Counted from the stretch's first letter, positions 25,384-35,795 are shown. The stretch: 64,000 nucleotides of DNA from Flavobacterium sp. W4I14 (GCA_030817875.1 JAUSZU010000001.1:6382025-6446024); one strand, 5' to 3'. Numbers and translations are program-made. Notes: generated by a model from the letters alone, not told the origin.

Positions 25384-27063
25384 TTAATTCAGTTTTTTAT
25401 ATCTGATGCGTTTTGGGGTAACATCACCCAAACGTTTTTTGCGGTTTTCTTCATAATCTGAATAGTTTCCTTCGAAGAAATAAACTTCAGAGTTACCTTC
25501 GAAAGCAAGGATGTGCGTACAGATCCTATCCAAGAACCACCTATCGTGACTAATTACTACAGCACAACCCCCAAAGTTTTCTAAGGCTTCTTCCAACGCA
25601 CGTAAAGTGTTTACGTCGATATCGTTGGTTGGCTCATCCAATAGCAATACATTGGCTCCTTTTTTCAAAGTAATGGCCAAGTGTACACGGTTACGCTCAC
25701 CACCTGAAAGGATACCTACTTTTTTCTGTTGATCGCCGCCATTAAAGTTGAACTTTGAAACATAGGCACGTCCGTTAACGGCTTTAGTACCCAATTGGAT
25801 ATTGTCCAATCCATCGGTAATGTTTTCATAGACCGTTTTATCGGCATCTAAATCGTTGTGCATCTGATCTACGTAACCCAGCTCAACCGTTTCGCCAACA
25901 CGGAACGTACCAGCATCTGCTTCTTCCTGACCAGTAATTAAACGGAACAAAGTGGTTTTACCTGCACCGTTGGGGCCAATAATACCCACAATACCTGCCG
26001 GAGGAAGGGAGAAGTTTAAATTATCGAACAATACTTTGTCGCCATAAGCTTTGGTAACGTTTGTAGCTTCAATTACCACATTACCCAAACGAGGCCCGGC
26101 AGGAATGAAAAGTTCCAATTTATCTTCTCTTTCCCTGCCATCTTCTGAAGCTAACTTATCGTAATTGGCTAAACGTGCTTTAGATTTTGCATGACGTGCT
26201 TTAGGCGCCATACGTACCCATTCTAACTCACGTTCTAATGTTTTCTGGCGTTTGCTTTCTGTTTTCTCTTCCTGCGATAAACGTTTTGCTTTTTGATCTA
26301 ACCAGCTGCTGTAATTTCCTTTCCACGGAATACCTTCGCCACGGTCTAATTCTAAAATCCATCCGGCAACATTATCTAAGAAATACCTATCGTGGGTAAC
26401 CGCAATAACAGTTCCTTCGTAATTTTGTAAGAATTGCTCTAACCAATCGATACTTTCGGCATCCAAGTGGTTGGTAGGCTCATCCAATAATAATACATCA
26501 GGGTGCTGAAGCAATAAACGGCACATGGCCACACGACGGCGCTCACCTCCAGATAATACACCGATTTTAGTGTCAGGATCAGGACAACGTAGGGCATCCA
26601 TGGCTCTTTCTAGTTTCGAATCAATTTCCCAGGCACCTAAAGCATCAATTTTATCCTGAAGCTCACCTTGTCTGGCCATCAGTTTATCCATCGCATCAGG
26701 ATCAGAGTAGTTTTCCTCTAACCCGAAAGCTTCGTTTACTTCTTCGTACTCTTTTAAAATAGCAGTTACTTCGGCAACGCCTTCTTCAACCACCTCACGA
26801 ACGGTTTTTTCAGGATCCAAGATCGGCTCCTGCGCCAAATAACCCACTGAATAACCTGGTGAGAAAACCACCTCACCCTGGTAAGATTTATCTAAACCGG
26901 CAATAATTTTTAAAAGGGATGACTTACCAGAACCATTTAAACCGATAACCCCAATTTTGGCTCCGTAAAAGAAAGAAAGGTAAATATTTTTTAAAACCTG
27001 TTTTTGTGGAGGGTAAATTTTATTTACACCTGCCATTGAAAAGATTATTTTTTCGTCAGACAT
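25384..27063 (-). CDS. ettA: Energy-dependent translational throttle protein EttA (ABC-F)
   Basis: This soluble ABC-F ATPase of 559 residues has two nucleotide-binding domains: Walker A GLNGSGKSS and GPNGAGKTT, signature LSGGERRR and LSGGERNR, Walker B LLLDEPTNHLD and LLLDEPTNDID. The length and the linker (RMAPKARHAKSKARLANYDKL) match EttA, which binds the ribosomal E site and gates translation elongation when ATP is low. The C-terminal RLGDVTPKRIRYKKL is also typical. No operon partners. The start at 27063 matches the family N-terminus. Confidence 0.95.
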   Translation of the reverse strand: MSDEKIIFSMAGVNKIYPPQKQVLKNIYLSFFYGAKIGVIGLNGSGKSSLLKIIAGLDKSYQGEVVFSPGYSVGYLAQEPILDPEKTVREVVEEGVAEVTAILKEYEEVNEAFGLEENYSDPDAMDKLMARQGELQDKIDALGAWEIDSKLERAMDALRCPDPDTKIGVLSGGERRRVAMCRLLLQHPDVLLLDEPTNHLDAESIDWLEQFLQNYEGTVIAVTHDRYFLDNVAGWILELDRGEGIPWKGNYSSWLDQKAKRLSQEEKTESKRQKTLERELEWVRMAPKARHAKSKARLANYDKLASEDGREREDKLELFIPAGPRLGNVVIEATNVTKAYGDKVLFDNLNFSLPPAGIVGIIGPNGAGKTTLFRLITGQEEADAGTFRVGETVELGYVDQMHNDLDADKTVYENITDGLDNIQLGTKAVNGRAYVSKFNFNGGDQQKKVGILSGGERNRVHLAITLKKGANVLLLDEPTNDIDVNTLRALEEALENFGGCAVVISHDRWFLDRICTHILAFEGNSEVYFFEGNYSDYEENRKKRLGDVTPKRIRYKKLN

Positions 27064-27838
27064 TATAATGTATTGTTTTTAAAGTAGTTTAATGCTAAGA
27101 TTGATATTAAAGGAAGGTTAACAGTTTTCTTACAGACTGATTTTACCCAACCAAATAATGGCAATGCCAAAATTGCTTACAAAGATAAGAACAACAAGCC
27201 CATTACAAAATGCTTTGTAAAGTATATCATAAGTTTAGAAAATGCCAAATCAACTAAAGAAGTTAATGATGAACCTCAATATATCAAAATCTCTGGCAGC
27301 TTATTTGACTGTCATTTGTTAATCTTTTCTGTTTAATACCATATGATGTCATTGAAACCCGATGACACTTAAATTTCAACAACATATTATTAACCAATTT
27401 CTGTTCATTCAAAACTTCAGTCGTTAGTTTTAATTTTATTTTTTTTCAAAAAAATAATCGTTACTCCAACGTTTTAATTTGGAAATATTAGCTTAATAAG
27501 GTGTTTAATGGGCTTTCTTATTGATTTGGCCCCTAAGAATTACCATATTGCCCCTTACTTGGATGGGGTTTTAGTAGTTAATTTGTTACAACCAAATATA
27601 ATAACTGAACATATGAAGAAAACCAAACTATTCTAAACATTCGAATAACCTCTACTTATAGTATCACTATAATAGATGATTTTGCCTAATTTATCATTAA
27701 GCTTTTCACTAACTAGGAAAGCTTTCATCTGAGTTTTGCAAAGTAAGAATATCTGCCATCGTAAGGGTTGAACCATATGATGATTGGTATGCTCATGAAT
27801 AAACTAATCAACAAACAATATCAAACTAAAATCAAACA
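27064..27838. other. Long intergenic region upstream of the SusC/SusD locus
   Basis: 775 bp between ettA and susC, which are divergent. It contains a possible gene remnant (27088-27336), a small inverted repeat (GTCAT...ATGAC, about 27350-27366), a tiny frame ATG...TAA of seven codons at 27613-27636, and an unusually long presumed leader for susC. No adjacent regulator gene (ECF sigma/anti-sigma or hybrid two-component) is present, and no promoter could be fixed with confidence. Confidence 0.5.
27088..27336 (+). pseudogene. Possible gene remnant
   Basis: An open frame of 82 codons without an ATG near its start reads TVFLQTDFTQPNNGNAKIAYKD and 'CFVKYIISLENAKSTKEVNDEPQYIKISGS', a protein-like composition. 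No family is recognised; chance is possible. Confidence 0.25.
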
Positions 27839-30800
27839 ATGAGAAAAATCTACAAAAAGAAGGCTCAAATTTGGGGCTGTTTATTTTTCCGTGGAAGCGT
27901 ATTCCGAACGCTTGTGGGCATAATGATGTTCACAGGCTTTTGTTTTTCTGCTTCTGCACAAAGTGAAGTAACTGTTAAAGGGGTGGTGAAGGATACTGTA
28001 GGCGGTTTGCCCGGGGTAAACGTTAAGGTATCTGGAACAAGTCGGGGAATATCCACAGATGATCAAGGTCGGTATACCATCAAGGTTGCAAGATCTGGTA
28101 AATTACTTTTCTCACTTGTGGGCTATAAGGCAGTAACCAAAAATGTTGCTGACTATGAGCGGGGAAGTGATGGTGTATACAATATTAGTGTCGTATTAAA
28201 ATCAGATGCGAATACACTTAACGATGTTGCTGTAGTTGGTTTTGGAACACAGAAAAAAACCAGTGTAATCAGTTCCATCACATCTATAAATCCTAAAGAA
28301 TTGAAGGGGCCAACCAGTAACTTAACTACCATGATGGCGGGTAGGGTTGCGGGTATGATCGCTTACCAAAGAAGTGGGGAGCCAGGGGCAGATAATGCTT
28401 CTTTCTTCATCCGGGGATTGGGCAGCTTTGGTTCAGGAAAGCAGGACCCATTAATTTTGATTGATGGGGTAGAATCTACTCAAAATGATATGGCCCGTTT
28501 ACAACCTGATGATATTTCATCATTCAACGTTTTAAAGGATGCAACTGCTTCAGCAGTTTACGGGGCCAGAGGTGCAAACGGAGTCCTTTTGATTATCACT
28601 AAATCTGGACAGGCCGGTGAAACCAAATATTTTTTCCGTACTGAAACTTCATTATCCGGTAATACAAAGAATTTCAAATTTGCAGATAATATTACCTATA
28701 TGAAGCAAGCCAATGAAGCTGCCTTGACGCGTAACAGGCTTGGCATATTACCATATCTACAATCTAAAATTGACGCTACGGCAGCCGGTGAAAATCCTCT
28801 TCTTTATCCAAACAATAACTGGATTAAAGAGCTAATCAAAGACTATACAATCAATCAAAGGTATAACATGAATATAACAGGGGGTGGAAGTAAGGCCAGC
28901 TATTATATTTCAGGAACTTACAATATAGATAATGGCGTATTAAAGGTAGCTGATCTAAATAATTTTAATAATAATATCAAACTAAAAAATTATTCAATTC
29001 GATCAACCGTTAATATCAATTTAACCAATACAACTGAAGCAATTATTAGGGTCTATGGTCAATTTGATGATTATACGGGACCAGTTGGAGGATATGATAG
29101 TAATGGAAATAAGATTAATGGTGGGCAAAAAATATTTAATCAGGCACTTTGGTCAAATCCGGTAATGTTTCCGGCCGTTTACCCGTCAAGTTATCAACCC
29201 TTCGCCAAGCATCCATTGTTTGGTAATGCAATTTCTCCTAGTGGATCGTTATACATCAATCCTTATGCTGAAATGGTAAAAGGATACCAAGATAATAATT
29301 CTTCTACCCTGCAAACTCAGATTGAATTAAAACAAGATCTTAAGGAGGTTTTACCTGGTTTAAGTGCACGTTTAATGTCGTATGTAATCAGATATTCCTA
29401 TTTTGATATTGCTCGGAGTTATAATCCATTTTATTATTCTTCAATGCCAGATCCGAGTGGAGGTATTATGCTAAATCTACTTAACAGTGGGGCTCCGCCA
29501 ACTTACGGAGCTACGGGTTCTGAGTATCTTAATTATGCTGAAGGCACCAAAAGTTTAAACTCTACTTTTTATACAGAGGTGGCTGTAAATTATAATCATA
29601 CTTTTAGTGAAAAGCATGCTGTTAGCGGGATGTTGATTACCACAATGCGTAATTATCTTGCTGCCAATGCCGGTAACTTGCAATTATCATTGCCATCCAG
29701 AAACCAGGGCGTTTCCGGTCGGGCTACTTATGGATATGATAATCGTTATTTAGCTGAATTCAACTTTGGTTATAATGGATCAGAGCGTTTTGCGGCCAAC
29801 AATCGATTTGGCTTTTTTCCATCTTTTGGTTTAGGTTATTTGATCTCAAATGAAAAGTTTTTTAAACCATTAAGTAAAGTCTTAAGCAATGTTAAATTAA
29901 GAGCTACCTATGGTATTACCGGTAATGATGGGATTGGAAGACCTGAAGATCGTTTCTTTTACCTTTCGCAGGTTAATATGAATGATGCCGCTTACGGTGC
30001 TTCATTTGGAGAAAATAACTTTTATAACAAAAACGGAATTTCAATATCCCGTTATGCAAACCCACTGATTACCTGGGAAAAATCAAAACAACTAAACCTT
30101 GGTTTGGATTTAACGCTGTTCAATGATTTGAGCCTTAATTTCGATGTATATAAACAAAACAGATCAAATATTTTAACTGATAGGGTATATGTTCCAAGTA
30201 CTATGGGACTTCAGGCAGCAATAAAGGCAAATACAAATGAGATGGAAAGCAAAGGTGTAGACTTTGCGGCTAATTATAATAAATCTTTTGGCAATGGTAT
30301 GTATTTGCAGTTAAGAGGAAACTTTACATATGCAACTAACAAAATTTTAATTAATGATGAGCCATCTTATAATGCAAATGAAGCTTACAGATACCGTGTA
30401 GGCTTACCAAGCACACAGGCTTTTGGATTTATAGCAGAACGTTTGTTCGTTGATAATGATGAGGCTAGAAACTCCCCAGTTCAATTTGGCGGTAAGCCCG
30501 GAGATACCTATGGAGGAGGAGATATTAAATATAGGGATGTAAATGGGGATGGTATTATATCAGAGGCAGACGCAGTACCGATCGGATTGCCACAAGCGCC
30601 AGAAATTATATATGGTTTTGGCGGAACTTTTGGATTTAAAGGCTTTGATATATCTGCATTTTTTCAAGGATCTGCACGTTCATCGTTCTTTATCAATCCT
30701 CAGAATATCTCACCATTTGTATTTAATGGAGGCTCACAAAATGGACTACTTGATGTCATTGCCAATAGCCACTGGAGTGAAGAAAATCGCGATATTTATG

Positions 30801-31111
30801 CATTTTGGCCACGGTTAAGTGAACGTTTTATTGATAATAATAATGAGCATAATTTTGATGGTCGTAAATATCAATCTACCTGGTGGATGCGTAATGGCTC
30901 ATTTTTAAGGCTAAAAAGTGTGGAACTTGGATATAATTTGCCTAATAAATTACAAAGTAGACTGGGTTTAAAAGCCACAAGGTTTTATGTTAATGCAAGC
31001 AATTTAGCTGCATTCAGCTCATTTAAATTATGGGATGTAGAAATGGGCGGTAACGGTTTAGGCTACCCTGTTCAAACGGTATATAATTTAGGTGTGAGTG
31101 TAAGTTTTTAA
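27839..31111 (+). CDS. SusC/RagA-family TonB-linked outer-membrane transporter
   Basis: The 1090-residue protein has a signal peptide (to about residue 41, ASAQ), a carboxypeptidase-regulatory-like domain (VTVKGVVKDTVGGLPGVNVKVSGTSRG), the SusC plug (VVGFGTQKKTSVISSITSINPKELKGPTSNLTTMMAGRVAGMI, IRGLGSFGSG, PLILIDGVE) and a 22-strand barrel ending in VSVSF. SusC barrels import oligosaccharides or peptides bound by the partner SusD lid. It has no N-terminal signalling (STN) domain, so sigma/anti-sigma control through it is unlikely. It starts a four-gene cluster. Confidence 0.95.
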   Translation: MRKIYKKKAQIWGCLFFRGSVFRTLVGIMMFTGFCFSASAQSEVTVKGVVKDTVGGLPGVNVKVSGTSRGISTDDQGRYTIKVARSGKLLFSLVGYKAVTKNVADYERGSDGVYNISVVLKSDANTLNDVAVVGFGTQKKTSVISSITSINPKELKGPTSNLTTMMAGRVAGMIAYQRSGEPGADNASFFIRGLGSFGSGKQDPLILIDGVESTQNDMARLQPDDISSFNVLKDATASAVYGARGANGVLLIITKSGQAGETKYFFRTETSLSGNTKNFKFADNITYMKQANEAALTRNRLGILPYLQSKIDATAAGENPLLYPNNNWIKELIKDYTINQRYNMNITGGGSKASYYISGTYNIDNGVLKVADLNNFNNNIKLKNYSIRSTVNINLTNTTEAIIRVYGQFDDYTGPVGGYDSNGNKINGGQKIFNQALWSNPVMFPAVYPSSYQPFAKHPLFGNAISPSGSLYINPYAEMVKGYQDNNSSTLQTQIELKQDLKEVLPGLSARLMSYVIRYSYFDIARSYNPFYYSSMPDPSGGIMLNLLNSGAPPTYGATGSEYLNYAEGTKSLNSTFYTEVAVNYNHTFSEKHAVSGMLITTMRNYLAANAGNLQLSLPSRNQGVSGRATYGYDNRYLAEFNFGYNGSERFAANNRFGFFPSFGLGYLISNEKFFKPLSKVLSNVKLRATYGITGNDGIGRPEDRFFYLSQVNMNDAAYGASFGENNFYNKNGISISRYANPLITWEKSKQLNLGLDLTLFNDLSLNFDVYKQNRSNILTDRVYVPSTMGLQAAIKANTNEMESKGVDFAANYNKSFGNGMYLQLRGNFTYATNKILINDEPSYNANEAYRYRVGLPSTQAFGFIAERLFVDNDEARNSPVQFGGKPGDTYGGGDIKYRDVNGDGIISEADAVPIGLPQAPEIIYGFGGTFGFKGFDISAFFQGSARSSFFINPQNISPFVFNGGSQNGLLDVIANSHWSEENRDIYAFWPRLSERFIDNNNEHNFDGRKYQSTWWMRNGSFLRLKSVELGYNLPNKLQSRLGLKATRFYVNASNLAAFSSFKLWDVEMGGNGLGYPVQTVYNLGVSVSF

Positions 31112-31124
31112 AGTCGCTAAAGAA

Positions 31125-33101
31125 ATGAAAATGAAAAATATTAATATAATATTCCAAAGTAAAAATAAATTCGGTTTAGTTAAATCTGCTTCTGTTTTAT
31201 TATTGTGTCTGTTTTCTCTGGGTTCATGTAAAAAGTATTTGGATATCGTACCAGATAACGTACCCACGATAGAAAACGCATTTACCTTAAGAAATGAGGC
31301 AGAAAAATATCTGTTTACCTGTTATTCATTTTTGCCTAGAGATGGTGATCCAACTTTAAATCCTGGGTATATGGCTGGCGATGAAATCTGGTCGAATATT
31401 GAAGAGCGGGAATTTATCTCTTATGGCTGGCGTATTGCCAGAGGTAGTCAAAATACAGATAGTCCACTAATGGATATGTGGAATGGATCAAATCAAGGGG
31501 GGGGTGGTTTGTATAGGGCGATCAGAACCTGTAATATTTTCCTTGAAAATGTTCAGGACCCCAGTAAAGTTTCAGACCTTAAGTTAGATGAAAGACAACG
31601 CTGGATTGCGGAAGTGAAATTTTTAAAGGCTTATTATAATTATCTGCTTTTACGGATGTACGGACCTATACCTATTGTAGATAAAAATTTAAATCTTGAT
31701 GCAACACAGGAAGATGTTAGGGTTAAACGTTTGCCATTCGATCAATGTGTAGATTACATTAGTAATTTATTGGATGAAGCAGCGCCGAATTTGCCAGTTA
31801 TTATAACTGATCGTACAAATGAATTAGGGCGTATTACAAAACCTATAGCCCTTGCTATTAAAGCCAAACTGTTGCTTACCGCTGCCAGTCCATTATTCAA
31901 TGGGAATAGTGATTATGCAGGTTTTAGAGATAAAGATGGGGTTGCTTTATTCAATACAACATATGATGCTAATAAGTGGGTAAAGGCAGCAGATGCTGCA
32001 AAGGCTGCAATTACAGCTGCTGAAGGTGCTGGATTTAGGTTGTATAAATTTCCAGGGTCACAATTTAAGTTGTCTGATACAACTACGCTGCAACTTACCA
32101 TTAGAGGCGCATTAACCGAAAGAGTTGCACAGAATCAAGAGCATGTATGGGCAAATTCTAATAGTTTGACTAGTTTTTTACAACAGGTTGCAATGCCACG
32201 TTTAATGAAAGGTAGTGATCCAATTCCTGTTGGGGTAGCCAGGCAGCAATTGGCTCCACCAATAAAAATTGCCGAGATGTTTTACAGCAAAAATGGTGTA
32301 CCGATCAATGAAGATAAAACACTAGATTTTTCTAATCGATATTCACTTAGAAAGGCTGTAAAAGCTGAACGATTTTATATCAAAGAAGGATATACTACAG
32401 CAAGATTAAATTTTGATAGAGAGCCACGATTTTATGCTGATCTAGCATTTGATGGTGCTACATGGTATAAATACGATAGCCCTTCTGGTTCTGATGAAAA
32501 TACGTTTACTGTCGAAGCCAAATCAACGCAATTAGCCGGTGCAAATAACTTTGGTTGGTATAACGAAACAGGCTATTTCGTTAAAAAAGTAGTGGATTGG
32601 AATATGACACAAAGCAGTAGTGGTGCAACATATCGTACTTATGCATGGCCTGAAATCCGTTTAGCTGACTTATACCTGATGTATGCAGAAGCGCAGAACG
32701 AAACCCTGTCAAGCCCTTCTTCTGAGGTATACGAATACATCAATAAAATAAGACTAAGAGCTGGTTTGCAAAGCATAGAAGCTTCCTGGACAAATTATTC
32801 TACTAATCCTTCGAAGTATACCACTAAGGATGGAATGAGAAGTATTATTCAGCAGGAACGTTTAATTGAAATGGCTTTTGAAGGTAGTCGCTTTTGGGAT
32901 ATCAGAAGATGGAAGCGTGCAACGGAAATGTTTAATCAGCCAATTACAGCTTGGAGTGTTGATCAACCAGATGAGCAGTCTTACTATCGTGTAAGAACCG
33001 TTTTAAATCAAAATTTTGTAGCACCACGTGATTATTTATGGCCGATAAGATCTTATGATTTAACTGTAAATCCTAAGTTAGTCCAAAATCCGGGGTGGTA
33101 A
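31125..33101 (+). CDS. SusD/RagB-family nutrient-binding lipoprotein
   Basis: The 658-residue lipoprotein (lipobox LGSC, Cys about residue 31) shows the SusD pattern: KKYLDIVPDNVPTIENAFTLRNEAEKYL near the start, KAYYNYLLLRMYGPIPIVD in the TPR core, and the C-terminal ERLIEMAFEGSRFWDIRRWKRA and YLWPIRSYDLTVNPKLVQNPGW. It sits on the cell surface as a lid on the SusC barrel and binds the ligand. It begins 13 bp after susC. It is longer than the typical ~550 residues. The substrate cannot be read from it. Confidence 0.95.
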   Translation: MKMKNINIIFQSKNKFGLVKSASVLLLCLFSLGSCKKYLDIVPDNVPTIENAFTLRNEAEKYLFTCYSFLPRDGDPTLNPGYMAGDEIWSNIEEREFISYGWRIARGSQNTDSPLMDMWNGSNQGGGGLYRAIRTCNIFLENVQDPSKVSDLKLDERQRWIAEVKFLKAYYNYLLLRMYGPIPIVDKNLNLDATQEDVRVKRLPFDQCVDYISNLLDEAAPNLPVIITDRTNELGRITKPIALAIKAKLLLTAASPLFNGNSDYAGFRDKDGVALFNTTYDANKWVKAADAAKAAITAAEGAGFRLYKFPGSQFKLSDTTTLQLTIRGALTERVAQNQEHVWANSNSLTSFLQQVAMPRLMKGSDPIPVGVARQQLAPPIKIAEMFYSKNGVPINEDKTLDFSNRYSLRKAVKAERFYIKEGYTTARLNFDREPRFYADLAFDGATWYKYDSPSGSDENTFTVEAKSTQLAGANNFGWYNETGYFVKKVVDWNMTQSSSGATYRTYAWPEIRLADLYLMYAEAQNETLSSPSSEVYEYINKIRLRAGLQSIEASWTNYSTNPSKYTTKDGMRSIIQQERLIEMAFEGSRFWDIRRWKRATEMFNQPITAWSVDQPDEQSYYRVRTVLNQNFVAPRDYLWPIRSYDLTVNPKLVQNPGW

Positions 33102-33126
33102 TATTGTTATTAATTAATCAGAAAAT

Positions 33127-34326
33127 ATGAAAACGATTAGTAAATTATTTTTAATGCTACTGTTAGGTATAACAGTGTCCATTATTGGATGTAAGCAAGA
33201 TGAACTCAAACCATTTGAAAAAAATGAAACACCTCCCGGGCAGGTTTCCAATATTACGGTAACCAACGGACCGGCAAATGCAAAAATAACCTATACTCTA
33301 CCTAAAGATGATGATTTGTTGTACATCAAGGCCGTGTATATGTTAAAAAGTGGTGTTCAGGCCGAAGTTAAGTCATCTTATTATAGCAACAGCTTGCTGG
33401 TTGAGGGGTTTGGTGATACTAATGTACATGAGGTTAAAGTTTATTCCGTAAATAGAAGTGAAGTGGAGTCAGCACCAGTAATTGTTAATATCAAACCATT
33501 GGAAAACCCTATCCAGGAAGTATTTCGAAATTTAAGAGTTATACCTGATTTTGCGGGTGTTAACTTCACTACAGCAAATCCTGCAAAGGCAGATTTATCA
33601 ATTGAGGTGATGATGTTTAAAGATGGAAAATACCAACAAATAGGAAAAAACATATATACCTCAGCAGCAGATATTAATCAATCTATTCGCGGTTTTGATA
33701 CACTTGAAAACAAATTCGCCATAACAATACGTGATAGATGGTTGAATTATAGTGATACGCTGTATACTAAAATAAAGCCTTTATATGAAACTCCGTTATC
33801 AAAGTCTCTTTATAAACCTTTAAAACTCCCTACCGATGTAGGACAGACTTATACAGCAACTGCATTAGAGAATATGTGGGATAATAATCTTATAGACTGG
33901 CCTAAATGTTCATTAACAGATGTAACTAACATTACATCTCAATGGGTAACATTTGATATTGGTAAACCCGCTATTATTAGCCGGATAGTCGTATGGAATT
34001 ATCCAGAATATTTGAATGCAGGAAGGATGTATTATTATGGAGGTAACTTAAAAGATTTTGAGATCTGGGGTTCAGATAACCCGCCGGCTGATGGTAGTTT
34101 CAATAATTGGGTTATGCTAGGAACATTTAAATCAACCAAACCATCTGGAAGTCCATATGGTGTTCAAACTTCTGAGGATTATGCTTTTGCTAATGCAGGA
34201 ATTAGTTACACTTTATCCTCTGCTGGCAAAAAAGTTCGTTACCTGCGTATCAAAACCAATAAAAACTGGCAGGGAACAACCTTCATGTCAATTGCTGAAA
34301 TACAATGTTATGGAGACCCTCGATAG
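33127..34326 (+). CDS. Surface lipoprotein with DUF4959, DUF5126 and DUF5000-like domains
   Basis: A 399-residue lipoprotein (lipobox IIGC, Cys22). The N-terminal part (KNETPPGQVSNITVTNGPANAKITYTLPKDDDLLYIKAVYM) is a fibronectin-like DUF4959, the middle (NLRVIPDFAGVNFTTANPAKADLSIEVMM) fits DUF5126, and the C-terminal part (GQTYTATALENMWDNN, WVTFDIGKPAIISRIVVWN, LKDFEIWGSDNP, VRYLRIKTNKNW) is a discoidin-like DUF5000 carbohydrate-binding fold. Such proteins accompany SusCD pairs as surface glycan-binding proteins. It starts 25 bp after susD. Confidence 0.85.
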   Translation: MKTISKLFLMLLLGITVSIIGCKQDELKPFEKNETPPGQVSNITVTNGPANAKITYTLPKDDDLLYIKAVYMLKSGVQAEVKSSYYSNSLLVEGFGDTNVHEVKVYSVNRSEVESAPVIVNIKPLENPIQEVFRNLRVIPDFAGVNFTTANPAKADLSIEVMMFKDGKYQQIGKNIYTSAADINQSIRGFDTLENKFAITIRDRWLNYSDTLYTKIKPLYETPLSKSLYKPLKLPTDVGQTYTATALENMWDNNLIDWPKCSLTDVTNITSQWVTFDIGKPAIISRIVVWNYPEYLNAGRMYYYGGNLKDFEIWGSDNPPADGSFNNWVMLGTFKSTKPSGSPYGVQTSEDYAFANAGISYTLSSAGKKVRYLRIKTNKNWQGTTFMSIAEIQCYGDPR

Positions 34327-34352
34327 ATTTTATACCTATTAAAATTATAAAT

Positions 34353-35549
34353 ATGAATAATTACAACATAAAATATAGCAGAATTAAAGTACTTTTTGCG
34401 CTCCTTCTTGTTGCCGTATTATACACTGCGTGTACTAAGCAGGATGACTTTAAGAAGTTTATAGAAGGAGGTGAAATATCTTATACCGGAAAATTAGATT
34501 CTGTTAAGATGTTTTCCGGAGATAATAGGGTATTGTTAAAAGGTCTGTTTTTAGCTGATCCAAAAGTTGTTAAGTGTAAAATATTCTGGAACAATGGCCA
34601 AGATTCAGTGGTGCTGCCAGTAGTTAAGAAAAATGCTATTGATACTTTGGTATATTCGATACAAAATGTAACTGAAGGTTTTCAGAATTTTAAGATTTAT
34701 ACCTTTGATAAGGCCGGTAATAAGTCTGTTCCAGTATATGCAAATGCAAGATCTTATGGAGATCGTTATAAAGCATCTTTATCTAACAGACCAATTTCTT
34801 CAGCCTCTGCAGATGCCAGTACAGGGAAAGGGATTGTATCGTGGTTAGGTATGGACAGGCTAACTGGAGTATTTGCTACAGAAGTACAATATACAAATAC
34901 AAATAATGTAATTAAGAAAATTAGAACGAAAATTGATTCTACCAGGACAGTTATTCCCGATATAAAAGCAGGGACTGATATTCAATATCGTACGCTGTTT
35001 TTACCTGATACATTGTGTGTTGATACTTTCGCAACAGCTTTCCAAACTCAACGTGTATTGCTTGATTATTCTGGATATTTCAAAAACAAGGGAAATCCAT
35101 TTATATCAGATGGTGCCAGTGGTAGTGGCAGATGGCGTGTGCTAAAAGATTGGATTGTTTCTGCCAGTGTTAAAAACCATGGAGGTTATGGTAGCTGGTG
35201 TTCTGATCAGGGTGGAACTTTGGCTATGGAAATGGGATGGGATAATACTGCTGCAATTGTTGACGGTAAAATATATCAATCATTTACTCTTCCGGCAGGG
35301 CAATATAATTTTGAGATAGAAATGGGAAAAAATGAAGCTATAGACCCTGTTTATATTGTGGCTGCAGCTGGGGATACACTTCCTAATGTGTCTTCAATAT
35401 CTACATCATTGGCTTATACAAATTTCGCGAATAATAAGATTCAGTTTACCCTTACCCAAACTACTAAAGTTTCAATCGGCTTTCTTGCTACTATGACTAA
35501 AGGTAATCAATATTGGATAGTCAAAGGAGTATCGCTAAAATCACTTTAA
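34353..35549 (+). CDS. DUF4998 surface lipoprotein with C-terminal DUF5013-like domain
   Basis: The true start is the ATG at 34353 (an upstream in-frame ATG at 34305 would place 16 odd residues before the signal and overlap the previous gene). The signal ends in a lipobox (YTAC). The N-terminal half (GEISYTGKLDSVKMFSGDNRVLLKGLFLADPKVVKCKIFWNNGQDSVVLPV) is DUF4998. The C-terminal half (WRVLKDWIVSASVKNHGGYGSW, IYQSFTLPAGQYNFEIEMG) resembles the carbohydrate-binding DUF5013 fold. It is the last gene of the SusCD cluster; a terminator follows. No glycoside hydrolase or lyase is in the cluster, so depolymerisation must be done elsewhere. Confidence 0.82.
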   Translation: MNNYNIKYSRIKVLFALLLVAVLYTACTKQDDFKKFIEGGEISYTGKLDSVKMFSGDNRVLLKGLFLADPKVVKCKIFWNNGQDSVVLPVVKKNAIDTLVYSIQNVTEGFQNFKIYTFDKAGNKSVPVYANARSYGDRYKASLSNRPISSASADASTGKGIVSWLGMDRLTGVFATEVQYTNTNNVIKKIRTKIDSTRTVIPDIKAGTDIQYRTLFLPDTLCVDTFATAFQTQRVLLDYSGYFKNKGNPFISDGASGSGRWRVLKDWIVSASVKNHGGYGSWCSDQGGTLAMEMGWDNTAAIVDGKIYQSFTLPAGQYNFEIEMGKNEAIDPVYIVAAAGDTLPNVSSISTSLAYTNFANNKIQFTLTQTTKVSIGFLATMTKGNQYWIVKGVSLKSL

Positions 35550-35571
35550 TTTGAAATAGCCATCACTGAAT

Positions 35572-35603
35572 AATCCTCAAGCCCTAACTCAGCCTTGAGG
35601 ATT
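35572..35603 (+). terminator. Hairpin after the SusCD cluster
   Basis: AATCCTCAAG and CTTGAGGATT form a perfect 10-bp stem 22 bp after the last stop codon. The T-run after it is weak, so termination is likely but not certain. Confidence 0.7.
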
Positions 35604-35648
35604 ATTCATATTAAACCACTTAACTTTTTGTTAGATAGTAATGAATGA

Positions 35649-35795
35649 AATATTGAATCTCAAATCTTTAATTATCATGGTCTTAATCAGAATTCAGAGG
35701 TTACTTCAAGCTGGGATTTTACCTATACCTGCTTAATTATCGAAGCCATGCGTAAAGATGGCTTAACGGAATTTAGCGGTACCTATATACCATAA
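35649..35795 (+). pseudogene. Possible 3' remnant of a larger gene
   Basis: A 48-codon frame without start reads IFNYHGLNQNSEVTSSWDFTY, then TCLIIEAMRKDGLTEFSGTYIP and a stop. The Trp/Tyr-rich, amphipathic text looks like the C-terminus of an enzyme rather than chance DNA, but no family is recognised. Its position after the enzyme-free SusCD cluster suggests that a downstream gene was lost. Confidence 0.35.
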
